Below are positions 48,836-60,549 of a DNA stretch of 64,000 bases, piece by piece. Numbering within the stretch: position 1 is the stretch's first letter; every line of letters begins with the position of its first letter. The DNA is from Rhynchospora pubera (lineage: Eukaryota; Streptophyta; Magnoliopsida; Poales; Cyperaceae). The notes beneath the pieces were generated by a model. The model was not told the DNA's origin and searched no databases. It saw only the letters and a program-made list of their open reading frames with translations. The stretch is from NCBI GenBank assembly GCA_028095005.1, contig CM051461.1:163962574-164026573 (forward strand), given 5' to 3'. The translations under genes were made by a program, and so were the position numbers.

Positions 48836-49014
48836 CTAGCGCATTTTATAAACGCGTTTTAAGGCTTGTAACGCGTTTATAAAACGCGTTCGAGAGGAGA
48901 GAGAGAGGCGCGTTTTATAAACGCGTTGGAACTTTCTTCTTATTAAAAAAAATTTTAATTAATTCTTTCTATTAAATTTTTTTGTGTCTAAATTTTTATA
49001 TTAAATAATTTCGG
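48836..49014 (-). repeat. Right terminal inverted repeat of the MULE
   Basis: Reverse complement of 42084-42262 with a few substitutions and one-base length differences in A/T runs. It carries the same three ACGCG motifs. The transposase start lies about 290 bp inward, so its promoter probably lies in or near this repeat. Confidence 0.93.
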
Positions 49015-49023
49015 GAAATTAAG

Positions 49024-49825
49024 ACCAAATATTGAAATAACAAGTTAAAAGGAACCATTTAAAAGACGAACCAGTCGAAAGAAACAAGCAGAAGCCAGCA
49101 TCTATTGTTTCTATCATTTTCTTAATAAAAGATTGATATTAAAAAATAATAACTAAATAAACAAATGAGAAAGAAAGTCATGTGGTACAATTGAGTTCTG
49201 TATTTTTTTTTCCTCACAGATTTCAAGGAATGTGTAGGAAATGGAAAGTTCAATCGTAGTTCGTAGGCTCCTCAAGTTTGTTATAGAACCAACTTGAAAA
49301 ATGGGAAGTTCAATCGTAGTTCGTAGGCTCCTCAAGTTTGTTTTGGAACCATACTCCACTATTTAGCAATGCCTTGACAACTATTGTGGTAAGTAGCATT
49401 TCAAAAATTGTAACAATTTTTTGTGAAAAGCGTTATCCGAGGCACAATAAATGACAGTATTGACAAACTTTTCTGTGACAACAATCTTGATGCTTTTAAC
49501 CATCTTGCGACCAATATAGCCCGTTTACATCTTCCATCGACACTCACAGTGAAAAATAAAATCCTTCTATTGTTCGATAGTATTTGTTTTCAATATATTT
49601 AATGCATTGCAATTTTGTCCCGACCACTGCAATTAATGCATGATGATCTTGACAATTTAGATTACAATTGTTGTCTCCGATCACTGGATCAGTAATGCAA
49701 ATAATTAGAAATTGAAATCTTGAGATGCTTGTACCAACCATTTGGTACTGATATCAGCTCCATAACAATGCTCAATTTTACCTAAATCTAAAACAATAGT
49801 ATGAGGAGCAATCTGGTTGAGCCTA
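49024..49825. repeat. Duplicate of sugar-transporter intron 2, middle part
   Basis: This continues the copied intron after the MULE: ACCAAATATTGAAAT at 49024 matches 17354, and GATGCTTTTAACC / CCCGTTTACATCTTCCAT matches 17505-17555. An extra ~330 bp (about 49105-49420), absent from the parent, contains an exact 60-bp tandem pair. Confidence 0.85.
49239..49352. repeat. Tandem pair of 60-bp units
   Basis: GTTCAATCGTAGTTCGTAGG begins at 49248 and again exactly 60 bp later, each followed by CTCCTCAAGTTTGTT and GGAACC/AGAACC. It lies in the part of the copied intron that is absent from the parent. Confidence 0.85.
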
Positions 49826-51636
49826 TGTTGCATTGGTACGGGTACGAATACCGTATCCGGTACGATTAAGGTATGGCGGTACGAAAAATTTCAAAAATCT
49901 CCGGTACGGATACGACAATATATATATTAGATTTTTTTTTAAATATAATGAGAGTTGGAGTATATGAAAATTTTGGAAATTCCTTATGAGATTTGAGAAA
50001 ATATTTATAATATCTTATATGTGTATGATTATAAAATTTATATCACTAAATTTTTCACATATATGTGAGTAAGTGAATAAATTTTCATATCTAAATAAAT
50101 TTGTAGAAGGTTTTCAAACAATTAAAAACTAAATTATTATGCAGATTAAATTTTATGAGATTAAAACATATATCTTTTATAAGTCTATAATTAGAAAATT
50201 TTATATCACTGAATCTTTACATATTTATGAACAAGTACATAAATTTTTATAGCCTAATAATTTTTTAAAGGCCTTTGAATAATTAAAAACATAATATATA
50301 TTTTTCTGAAATTAATAAAACAGAGGTGTCCATAATAAACGGAATGGAGAGCTGGATGTGGAATTGTGCATTGATGTCCGATTTGCTCTGCTGCCTTAGT
50401 CCCACAATTTGTTTTCAACCATTTTCTAAGACCTTTGGGGGTGTTTGTTTGTGTAGTAAGGAGTTGCATAACTTAAGGATGCCTAAGTGTTTATGTAGTG
50501 TTATGTAATAGATGTTTGGTTGTGTAGTAAGGATGACTAACTTAATGCATGCATTTATTCATGTCAAAAGACTAAAATGCCCTTAAATTTGAATTAGTAT
50601 TATGTATTATATGTTGTGACCTAATTATTGTTAATTATTAATTATTATAAAAATTAATTATTAATGATGATAATAAATTATTTTTACTATTATGAAATAT
50701 TAATAATTTAATTTTAATTAAATATTATAAATATTATTATTTATTTTATAATAAAAATTATTATTGATTAATTATCTTCAATTAATTATTATTCTTAAAT
50801 CATTATTGTTAATAATTAATATTACTTGTTAAATATTATTAATTATAATAATTAATCTTTGTTATTCATTATGAATTTTAATAATTATTGTTACTTATTA
50901 AGTATTATTATTTATTAATTAATATTAATTAATTTTTAATCTTTAATTATTATAAAAATTAATTATTAATGATAATAAGAAATCATTTTATTATTATGAA
51001 ATATTATTAATTATTTTTAATTAAATATTATAAATATTATTAATTATTTAATAATAAGTCAATATTGTTTATTAATTATTATTATTACTTGTTATATATT
51101 ATTATTTATTAATTATAATAATTAATATTTATTACTAATTATGATTTTTAATAGTTATTGTTACTTATTAAATATTATTATTTATTAATTATTATAGATT
51201 ATTAAATATTATTATTAATTATTTCTAAAGGGTATTGTTGGAAAAAAAATTAAAGGGGACCGGTGCATAACTTATGCAACTTATTTAGGTTGCATAACTT
51301 ATGTACCCTTAAGGCATCTTATGTAAGAGGTGTTTGGTGACTTAAAGATACATAACTTAAGTTATGCAACCTTTAAGTCACAAACAAATGCCCCCTTTAT
51401 GTATAGAAAGGAATTTCCTAAAAGCTCTTAAAGGCCACGGCAGCCCAATTAAGAAACGTGTCTACGGATGCTAGCTGGATCCGAAACGCGTATTAGACAA
51501 GTACGATTGACCGTATCGGCAGATTGGACTGGATTAAAATTAAAATTAAAAATATTAGGTACGCCACGTGGCACTCGTTACGAACCGGGGCCGTACCAGG
51601 CGTGTACCCGTACCCGGGTAAGATAGGGTTGTTTTT
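49826..51636. mobile_element. Insertion in the copied intron with GGTACGGGTACG ends, split by a MITE
   Basis: Sequence absent from the parental intron. It begins near ATTGGTACGGGTACGAATAC and ends near GTGTACCCGTACCCGGGTAA, so the ends are roughly inverted. The words resemble the hAT families above. Exact borders and target duplication could not be fixed. A second element, 50437-51395, lies inside it. Confidence 0.45.
50437..51395. mobile_element. AT-rich MITE (959 bp) with GGGGGTGTTTGTTTGTG ends
   Basis: The left end GGGGGTGTTTGTTTGTGTAG pairs with the right end CACAAACAAATGCCCCC. The 3-bp duplication is TTT (50434-50436 and 51396-51398). The inner arms GTTGCATAACTTAAGG and ACTTAAGTTATGCAAC also pair. 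The core, 50590-51230, is almost pure A+T made of ATTATTAATTA words. It is Tourist/Harbinger-like or related. Confidence 0.72.
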
Positions 51637-52205
51637 TCCATCAGGATTGTCATTTTCAAATAACTCTAAAACCTTACTGGATTTCAGTCTCAAAATGAGA
51701 AATAAAGCATGCTTCTGTTCTTCTTTCTTTTTACACTTCTATTTTTTCAATTTAGTTACTATTATTATTATTATTATTCTTTTTTTTTCTCTTTGCAACA
51801 ACCACAAATTCTTGAACAAAATTTGTCATGAAAGTACCTGAGACATCTTCCTTCCACGCAGTCCTTGTAAAACTCTCTTAGCCTCAGCCATCTAGGCGAC
51901 TCTGGCAACTAGAAAATTGGTCAGAGGAAAATACAACAAAGAAGGAATGACCAAAACCCCGAGCATAGTTCTCCACTCTGGCCTTGGCATCAGAGACACC
52001 CCAAATACCATGTAGTAAGACAGAAAAATCCTTCCCGTGCCACTGAACTGGGGCAGTGTATAATGTATTCAGCAAACCCCTTATCTCAGCAGGGGCAGCT
52101 TCTGAAATGTACACCGGCACTAGAGTAACAGCTAAGCCAATGCCAAACCCATCTATTTCTCGCTAGAAGTAAGATGTGTACACATTAGGAGACCACAACA
52201 TAGTA
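51637..52205 (-). pseudogene. Truncated duplicate of the sugar transporter (intron 2 end and part of exon 2)
   Basis: From 51838 upward, sequence matches parental exon 2 (18074-18455), still showing the donor GTACTTTCAT and coding text such as MPVYISEAAPAEIRGLLNTL. A ~24-bp deletion removes the end of the GKMAEAKR region, small insertions shift the frame, and homology ends near 52205. There is no exon 1 and no exon 3. It cannot encode a transporter. Confidence 0.88.
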
Positions 52206-52289
52206 AGTGTCAGAATAAATTTGTTGTGTCAAGATATCAGTTAGTACCAAAAAAAAAATTTGAGTTATATTTTTGTCTATTTAATTTTA

Positions 52290-52693
52290 GAGATGGGCTA
52301 AAATCAGTCACGACTGACGGATGCAACCGTCAGCTACGATCAAATCTCAATTCTCGAGATTCTAACAGTCGATCCGAACCGTTCAATGTGTTCTCCATAT
52401 TGAAATTTCATTGGAGACCAAATTTTACATTTTTCTGATTTTATTTACTATTTTTTTTAGATTTTTTAAAATCATAGTTATTGAATGGTCCAGAATTGTT
52501 TAGATAAAAAATTTTATAAAATATCAAACAAATACTAAAAAATTTCAGAAAAATATAAAATGTTGTCTCCAACGAGATTTCAATATGGAAAACACATTGA
52601 ACGGTTCAGATCGACTGTTAGAATCACGAAAATTGAGATTTGATCGTAGCTGACGGTTGCATCCGTCAGTCGTGATTGATTTTAGCCCATCTC
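52290..52693. mobile_element. Fold-back Mutator-type MITE (404 bp)
   Basis: Ends GAGATGGGCTAAAATCAGTC and GATTTTAGCCCATCTC. The arms pair for about 160 bp, including the CAGTCACGACTGACGGATGC region. Perfect 9-bp duplication TTAATTTTA (52281-52289 and 52694-52702). Structurally it is like the elements in NBS-LRR intron 1, sharing the ACCAAATTTTACATTTTT arm word. Confidence 0.92.
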
Positions 52694-52702
52694 TTAATTT
52701 TA

Positions 52703-53016
52703 TGCGTCGCTGTTGGTGCAAGCAGCACAAGTGTTTTGTTTGGTTACTTTATGTTTTTGATTAGTGTGAATATGACATGGTTGAAAATGAAAATCATGTT
52801 ATATTTGCAATTTGGATTTAGGAAAGATTAGGAGATCCTGATTTGTATCTCAAATTTAGTTTTTTAGTATCTTTGAATTGTTTTACAAGAAAAAGTAAAT
52901 AAAAAGGAAAAAAAAAACCAGAAAATGGTGTGACAATTTTTGCACCAAAAAAAAAATCTCTTTCTTCTTGATGTTGTATGAGTTTTACTGGTATCAATTT
53001 TTCAGATATTCTGACA
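52703..53016 (+). mobile_element. Possible 3' part of an LTR preceding a primer-binding site
   Basis: The stretch ends CTGACA, two bases before a perfect initiator-tRNA primer-binding sequence, as a 5' LTR should. The LTR start was not located. Confidence 0.4.
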
Positions 53017-53018
53017 TT

Positions 53019-53030
53019 TGGTATCAGAGC
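53019..53030 (+). other. tRNA-iMet primer-binding site of an LTR retrotransposon
   Basis: TGGTATCAGAGC is the exact 12-base complement of the plant initiator methionine tRNA 3' end used to prime reverse transcription. It stands two bases after a CA dinucleotide. No gag-pol frame follows, so only a remnant or non-autonomous element is present. Confidence 0.7.
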
Positions 53031-53189
53031 ACCTAGGTTAGTAACGGCATGGGTGATGACAACAACGGATATCTCTTATTTATATATGTATTTTGACCGT
53101 ACATGGCACCCAAATACTATCCAAACCAATGATATTCAATGTGCTTTTGTGTTTTATTTTGCAAGATTGGGTACTGCCGTAGCAATTTG

Positions 53190-54860
53190 ATTTGTTTTCC
53201 AGGAACTTGGTGGATCGGGCATAATTATCACATAAAAAGGTGGATTTATAAGAAAAAATGACACAATGGAGTGTATAGCACTGTGGAGCTCATCCTAAGC
53301 TTTTCAACGATCTTTGAATCGCCTCAATCAAAGTCCGGATGAAGAAATTATGGTCAAAATACTATCGGTGCACAATGCTGGAAAATAATTTCGGTCCGAA
53401 ATCGCGTGAAAAAGTCGGTTTTGTCAAGTTTTGAAGATGGAAACTTTATTTTATGGTATAATCTCTTGAACCCTTGTCCTAACCATAAAATAAAGTGCTG
53501 ACCCTTAAAAAATGATGATTCCCTGAAAACCAAAATATAAATTTAAACCAAAACCAAATTGCGAAAACCAAAAGTCAAGCAGCGAAAACTAAATTCCCAA
53601 ATTGCCAAAAATCAAAATCAAATTGCGAAAAATATCAAACAAACTCCAAAAATCCTCAAAATTCACCCAAAAATCCCTTAAGAATTATGATGATTTATCA
53701 TAATTTTTAAATACCAAAAATACCAACACAAGCTCCAAAAGTTGCAAAGAAACCCAAAAACTCCACAAAACTACCAAAATGAATCCATAAGGAATTTTTG
53801 TGAGCTCCCTCACAAAATTTCATCCAAGAATACCCAAGGAAAGGCCCCCAAATAATTTATATTGGTTGGACAACCAAATAAATAAATAATTTTAAAAGAA
53901 AATTAAATGAAATTCTCAGAAAAATCGATGGAAATGGCGCGTGCATCCGTTGGAGGGGATCCAGGGGAGGCCAGAAATGTCGCTGCCCCCCTAAAGAAGT
54001 TACCATTCTTCATCTGATGTTAGGTACTCTTGGTTTATGCACCGAAGGGAGTGTGGCTTTTGTGGATTGCGTTGGTTCACGAAGGAACATATCTGTCCAT
54101 CTCACTCACTCTCATTAAACCCGACAAATGGGCCCCCTTTGTCAGATGCTTCTCTCCCCAGTAAAAAGGAATTGAAGATGAAAACCCCGACGTTTTACCG
54201 CCAGACGCCGGGTAAAATGGTGGAAGCCGTCGACGTGGCCTTCTCCAGAGCCACCAACCCAAAACCAGCAATGTCGCCCCTGGTATTGCGAAACTAGAGC
54301 CCTAGCGCAGTCAATGCCAGACCATTGGATCAAAATCAAAGGTGAAGATGCTCACGGCCAAGAAAAGGGAACCCTAATCCCTTGGCTATATAAGCACCCC
54401 CAAATCGAAGGAAAAGAGAGAGGAAGAGAGGGGTATGGTCGGCTAGGTTTAGTTACTATAGTTCATTTTCAAATAAGCCAATTAAGAGTGAATTGAAGTG
54501 AGGCATTGTATCAAACAGTTTTGAGAAAGAGAGAGGAGGTGAAAAGAAGGGTTCTCTGCTTGTAATTCTTTGTTTGCAAATCAAAAAGAGTAGATTTAAA
54601 GTTCAATTTTGTCGTTTTGTTCTCTCTCGTCATCTTCTTCTAGTCCTCCCACTACTCACATCTCTCCATTGCGGTTTTCATTGAGGTTTCCTCAACTGAA
54701 GACTAGAGGGAGGAGCTTACCTTGATGCCATGCTCAAGGATAGGCAAAACAATGACTTTGATTGAGGTTTCCTCAGTTTTAGGCCGAGATTCTATGATTT
54801 GATCTAGAAATGGTTCAAATTATAGAATCTTTGTATAGTAACACAATCCCTACTGTTATG
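53190..54860 (+). mobile_element. Ty3/gypsy-like LTR fragment with TATA box
   Basis: The 53290-53345 segment (CCTAAGCTTTTCAACGATC … AAGTCCGGATGAAG) is related to the block at 5198-5240. Downstream comes GACCATTGGATCAAAATCAA, a phrase typical of plant LTRs before their promoter. A TATA box follows at 54387-54393 (TATATAAG) in a purine-rich leader context. Frames at 54037-54297 and opposite it lack any domain. The borders are approximate. Confidence 0.5.
54387..54393 (+). promoter_or_regulatory. TATA box in the LTR-like block
   Basis: TATATAAG preceded by CCTTGGC and followed by CACCCCCAAATC, matching the promoter layout of plant gypsy LTRs. Initiation would fall near 54420. Confidence 0.45.
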
Positions 54861-57800
54861 CTGCTTAAATTGTTATAGAAATTACAATAAGTTAGTGCAC
54901 TGCCTCATGACAAAATAACAAAATACATATGTGCATAAATATTCAAATCTGATTAGAAGTGGAATAATCAAAAGTATAGGGTCTTATTTGTATAAAATAT
55001 GAAAACATGTATGAACAGTAAATGCAAGACTTATGAAACAACAGGGAGCAAATCTCCTCATTTTTGGAATTTGTCACAATTTTATACTAATTAATAAAAG
55101 TATTTCCATCTTACTTTTAAAAAAAAGGCTAAAATAATATGAAATGTATGAACATAATCATTGAAATGAACTTCTTATATTGTATTGAGGTTTCTGCAAC
55201 TTGACTTTCATGCAACTGAAGCAAATCAAAGTAATGCCATAAAAAGTATTGGTTCTATGGCATAAAAATGAAAACTGAAAATTGTGAAAAGTGCTAGATG
55301 GCTTGCTCTTATATTCTGTGCAATTTGAACACATAAAACGAATTCAAATTGACTTAAATCGAGCACTAAAATAAACCCTATTGCTGTAAGTCCACTTGCA
55401 GGCAAAAACAGAAATTGAATAAAACACTTAAAAGCGTACATTCTATCTTGATGCCCCTCACATCAAATTACAACACCACAAATCAAATTAAACGTATTAA
55501 CTAGCTAAAGTAACCCCCCTGAAGTTACCTATGTTGTTGCTGGCACAAGAAAACCTCTCTGTGGGTCCCACCAATCAAGCTCGGATTAGACCAAGTTTAG
55601 GTCGAAGGGCCTCAGCCTGGAACACTTTCTTTCAGATCTCTCCACGTCAAATTGAACTCACAGAAATCATCAAAGCACCTCATAGAGTGTATATAACCTC
55701 AAACTGGCGGAAAGGAGGAATCACAGAACTTCGAACGCCATTAATGGCGGCTCAAAAGCTCTCAGGTTTTACACGATGTAACAGGCCTCCTCAACATGGC
55801 GTCTCAAAAGCTCTCAGGTTTTACACGGTGTAACAGGCCTCCTCAACAGGAACGAAGTGCACCGCTGTGCTCTCCTTGATCTTACGATCTCAAAGAATCA
55901 AACCTCAACTCCAACGGCGGTCGGAATCGCCGTAATTTGGCCGGCAAACTTTTGAGGACTAAACTTCAAAAAGTCCTTCTATCGGATTTGAAAGAGTGGA
56001 AGATCCGTTGTCACAAATGATCCCGTGTTGCCTCCTCACGTTTGGCAAGTCGCTGACATGGCGAAAACCCGCTACACGAATCACCAAAAGATAATTAATG
56101 CTCGTTCAAACTTTAAATCGCGCCTTGCCACGTCAGCTGCCACGCCAGCACCAACTCAGCGCCAAGTCGAAGCCATGTCAAGCCCCTGTGCACACGTGGA
56201 CCAATCAGAAAATTCCACATCAGCAGAAACTTTGAAAATTCATTAAAAATAGTAGGAAACTCAGAAAAATTCAAATAAAATATCAAAAAAATCCTAAAAA
56301 TCCAAATAAACTAAATTCACTAATATTTTGATATAAAAATCTGTCAAATTATTGATCTTTTCTATTTTTTTGAAGTATTTTCAAGTATTTTCAATATTAA
56401 ATAAATTTTAAAAAATATGGCAGAAGGATAAATTGAGATTGTACTAATGTTAAACATGATAATTTGATAGTAAATTGCAATTGAATAGAAGGCTGACCCT
56501 TGATGCTTAGCCTAATGCCCTTGATGACATCCTTCATGCCCTGATCAGTTCAATCCTCAAGCTCAGCATGAACAAAGTTGAAGCTTTACCGATGCTTGAA
56601 CTCTATTTTACCAAATAGTCCTAGCAAGCAAAAATATTCCATTCTAGTTTATGGAATTTAGACAAAAATTTAAATGAAATCAGAAAATCAGCAGTTCGAA
56701 ATGGGTAATGATAAAAAAAATAAGTACTGATGGCAGAAGATACCAAAATGTAATGAAACAATATTGAAAATGTACTCAAGCAATGATGCAGCTGTGCATA
56801 TCCTACCCCAACTTCTGAGCTTTATAATTTTTTTCCGGCTTAATTCCAACACATACTGTTTCGCACAAAGGTTTGAGTTCTTCGCAGCTATATCAGTTCA
56901 AGTTTCTTACATGCTCAAACTGAATGATACATCAATTAGGAAGGGACATAAATTTAAAATTTCAATAAAATTACAGTAATTGGGTACGGAACCAAATAAT
57001 TTATCTCAGACATAATAAATTTTCCCACTGTCACATTAGCAATTTTTATGCTAAATATATATGACATGTCTTAAATTGCACAACCAAAGATCTAACCTAG
57101 AACGGATAAATGCATGCATCAACGATCAGGCTCACTAATGTATCGAGATTATTCTGCAAAAAAAATGAAAAAGGTTCGTCAATTAAGCAAAATCAGATTT
57201 TACTATCAGAAGCAAACTTTAAGTAAATAAAATAGAACAACGAAGTAAATCATTGTTCTTCATTTTGAAGAGGAGTATCAGGCCTGCCAATTTGAACTTT
57301 TGCCAATTAGTTCCTAAATCAATGTAATATTTTTTTTCACTTTTCAACAATAATAAATTAACATTTTGGTCTAATTTTATAAAGGCACACAACATCAATG
57401 AATAGCAGGAAAAAATTTAAATGTTGCAGGTCATATAGTTTCCAATACCTTTTGGTCATATCTAATAAAAAAAAAGAGACACTGGAGACCAAAACCATTA
57501 CATGTATAGTTGAAGTTTGCGCATAGCATAATGTAGCTGTGTTTTTTCTGGCACACAACTCCACCTGAAGGTCTGTACTTGGATTTGTTTTGGCAATATA
57601 AAATAGTCATTTCTTTTACTTTCATTTTAATTGAAGACAAAATAAATGTACTGCTAATCAGTGCAAATAAACCTTTAAAATTTAGAAAAACCGATTAGAT
57701 GAGTAGAAATGAGAAAAATATCTAAATTGAAGTGAGAAGTTTCTTTACTAAAGAATTAGTGATCCAAATAGGCTGACTGGTATAAGAAATAACACAAATC

Positions 57801-58469
57801 TAGAAAAAAGAAACAAAATAAATAAAATTTTTAATAAAAAACAAACAAACATGGATATGATTCATGCCAGCTAGTTTGGTGTGCTACTCCTTTGAGGATA
57901 TCCAGATTTTTTTGTTAAACAACAGAAAGTCTCAAATTAATGTAGCGATATTAGAATAATGCATAGTTTAGGTATGCATAATAAATTTGCAACATTAATT
58001 TTGATGAGACAAGTCCATTTAATGAACTAACGTCAGTATTTTGATGACAAATTCATAGATTAATAACCCTACCAATGGGACAGTAAAAATATTATCCCCT
58101 TTGTGAAAACTATGAAAAAACATATCAAAACACTGATATGCAATAGCAGCTGCATATAAATAAGAAAAATTATATCTACTACATTTCCCCTCCCTTAGAA
58201 AAAGCAATCATTGAGCCACCATTAGAATAAAGACCTATAATGAATGCAACATATGTAACTTTATGCTGCAATAATCCTTAGAAATTTCAGAAGCTAATCA
58301 ATAAATAAGATAAGCACGAACCATTGAAAAGGTAACTCACAAAAAGTGAAGGTAACTATAATGTGAAATATGTAGGTATATTTGGCATAACAATCTGAAA
58401 TAGCCTAGAATTTAGCCCTGAAATATAGAAGTCAGAAATCTTTAGATCCATCAAATCTGCAATTAATAA

Positions 58470-58512
<43 letters not shown>

Positions 58513-58550
58513 GATAGATATCAATGAAAATATATTGTATCTACCCCTCT
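54861..58550. other. Intergenic DNA, mostly AT-rich; one GC-richer island
   Basis: A more complex island at 55530-56220 holds a partial tandem repeat (CTCAAAAGCTCTCAGGTTTT at 55750 and 55803, period ~52 bp). It has frames on the plus strand without known domains. A (TA)n microsatellite runs 58471-58510. The rest is AT-rich. No gene is called. Confidence 0.45.
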
Positions 58551-58559
58551 CATCTCCGA

Positions 58560-59240
58560 TTATGGCCAATTATGCAGAGGTGGACTTCACATCTGCTAAG
58601 ATTTGGATCAACGCTGGAGCTTGATCGCCAGAAGCTGCAACTCAAATAAAGAGAAACTTGATTAGACATGGTATCCAAGTTTGAATGCTCCAATTAAATT
58701 TATATCCTTGAATATCCTTGAACAAAAGTACAAAATCCAAAAAAAAAATTCAGAACCAAATGAAAAAAAGACAATCAACAAAGATGCTCAAAAGGAGTAA
58801 ATTTGAAGAACTATCTATGTAACTTGGTAACATTAAGAAAACATTCAAGGAAACATAAATAAATGAAAAAATTAGCAAGCACATACAACTAATGGAGGAC
58901 ATCCTATATACCTTGAAAATCCTTTATGTGGAACGAAGTCTCCAAAAGCATCAGATCGGATCCAACGAAAAACACAAAAAAATTACAAACAACTATAGCA
59001 ACAATAGCTAACAGTAATCACAGATCCAACAGAAATCGTTTTTCTCAGTTTTAATACCTCCATCATTTAAGAAACCCAACAACTAAAAACAAAAGGAAAA
59101 AAGAGAGAGAGGAGAAGATTACAAATTTGAGGTTGTTATACCAAAGAAGGGAGGCTTAGGAGCTAGGGTTCAGGCGAAGGGCCGGAAGCGAGAGGAGTGG
59201 CTGAGCAGCGCTCTCCTGCGGCTGCGTCGTTTTCCTTCCT
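58560..59240 (-). other. Doubtful small spliced unit on the minus strand (34 codons)
   Basis: An ATG at 58951 begins MLLETSFHIKDFQ and meets a good donor at 58912/58911. A good acceptor (GAGTTGCAG) at 58635/58634 continues in phase as ASGDQAPALIQILADVKSTS and reaches a stop at 58570. A GC-rich, CCCTAG-containing block at 59150-59240 with a GTATAA donor could be an upstream leader exon. No family is recognised. It may be a microprotein gene, a long non-coding RNA or the eroded end of a larger gene. Confidence 0.22.
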
Positions 59241-59639
59241 TCTAGGGTTAGTAAAGGAGAACGGATGAATTAATCTTCTAGGTTTCTAATCCGGTCTTCA
59301 AGAGAGATCGACAATCATTTAGATTGATTATTTGGGTCGACGATGGCCTGAGCTATCGAGAAAGGCAAAAGCTCCTTCTGGTGATCGATCGGAGAAACCA
59401 AAAAACAAAGAGAAAGGAGAGATCAGGGAGAGGCGAGAGAGAGAGAGAGAGAGAGGAGATGCTCGAACAGGTGAGACTGTGTGAGAGAGAAGCCAGAAGA
59501 ATCGAGAAGCCAAACAATCCAACGGACACGATCAACAGACGCACAACGGACGACTGGGATACGTTACTGTACTAACCACAGTAACAAAGGGCTTCCACGT
59601 GCAAGTCACGCCACACAAAATGAATATATTTTTAATTCT

Positions 59640-59957
59640 AATTCTAGAAAATGGGCATATATTCAATATTATATATTCAACTTTGGAAAGAATGAAATTA
59701 GAGATCAGCAATTCAACATCCACGTGATTGCATGAAGACAGATTGGATGAAATCAGAGATCGGTTACCTCTTGTCTTTTTAATTTTCATTGGTTAGTGGT
59801 GAAGAATCTTTTTCTTGTGTAATTTTATTCCATTTATATTCTTATTTCTTCATTATTCCGACGCTTCTAACGCTCATGGATCCCTTTCAGATTGTTAAAG
59901 CTTTTGACAGCCAACGTCAATCTCTCTAAAAATATTGTTAAAGCGATTAAAACTCGA
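59640..59957. repeat. Duplicated segment B, copy of 29760-30116
   Basis: Same orientation as segment A and closely similar, with small indels. Homology stops after AAAGCGATTAAAA. The DNA that follows (59958-60236) has a 119-codon plus frame across it without recognisable domain. Confidence 0.85.
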
Positions 59958-60236
59958 ACCTCTTCTAGAGCAAGAAGTCAATGCGCGAGTAAATTGAACG
60001 TTGATAATTTACTCTCAGGGGTGAAGGTATTTTTTCATCGTCTGTGGAGGAGATATGTACGACTGTACAGTAAAAGGATTCCTGCTAAGCAAGAGGGTCT
60101 CTCTATGTGTCTCTACGATCGATTTGGAATCAATGCTCTTAGTACTCTGAAAAAAATCACTGATTTCTTTGGTTATCAGGAGTTATTGCTTAAAGAGGGA
60201 TTTCAGGGAGCTGGTAAACTGATAAGCCACACTGAT

Positions 60237-60492
60237 TGTTACACCAAATGATTCACAGGAAGTCAAGAGAAGATTAGTTAGCTATTGATAAGAAAATTGT
60301 TTCTGGTAAAAGAGAATGTATTTTGCTGATACAGTGGATGTAGAGGTGTGTTGCAGTTACAACTGCTTTTCTGTTTTGGATTGTTAAGCTAGCTATAAAT
60401 AGAAGGGTATTGATGCCTGTACGGGGGAGATTAATTTTACACACAATACAATGAAAAGATTGTTTCTTTCTTCTCCAATTTACAGTACATCA
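60237..60492 (+). mobile_element. 5' LTR of a Copia retrotransposon
   Basis: Starts TGTTACACC and ends …TACATCA, about 256 bp, the short LTR size of the Ale/Retrofit Copia lineage. It has a TATA box (TATAAATA, 60394-60401) and a run-out rich in CAATACAATG. The 3' LTR lies beyond the window, so the borders could not be checked against a second copy. Confidence 0.65.
60394..60401 (+). promoter_or_regulatory. TATA box of the Copia LTR
   Basis: TATAAATAG within the LTR, about 90 bp before its end, the expected promoter position for Copia transcription. Confidence 0.6.
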
Positions 60493-60497
60493 TTTTA

Positions 60498-60510
60498 TGG
60501 TATCTGAGCC
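60498..60510 (+). other. Primer-binding site of the Copia element
   Basis: TGGTATCTGAGCC follows the LTR by about five bases. It is the initiator-tRNA site with one change from the usual TGGTATCAGAGC, a common Copia variant. Confidence 0.7.
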
Positions 60511-60549
60511 AATTGGCTAACGCCATTATCGATCCTTCTTTCTTCTTCC

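Larger units (their letters stand above)
42084..49014 (-). mobile_element. Complete Mutator-like element (6.9 kb) with long terminal inverted repeats
   Basis: A perfect 9-bp duplication GAAATTAAG flanks it (42075-42083 and 49015-49023). The parental transporter intron near 17334 keeps the empty site (GAAATAAAG followed by ACC). The terminal repeats run about 180 bp (42084-42262 and 48836-49014) with only a handful of differences, starting CCGAAATTATTTAAT. Inside are a MURA-like transposase on the minus strand, a second small minus frame and about 20 copies of an ACGCGTTTTATAAACGCGT-like motif. Near-identical ends suggest recent insertion, but the transposase is broken. Confidence 0.95.

Noticed and set aside
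54037..54297. 86-codon plus frame and opposing minus frames
   Set aside because: They lie in LTR-like sequence just before its TATA box and show no protein domain.
59892..60251. 119-codon plus frame next to the Copia LTR
   Set aside because: It starts inside the non-coding duplicated segment and runs into the LTR; the text matches no family and copy A lacks the continuation.
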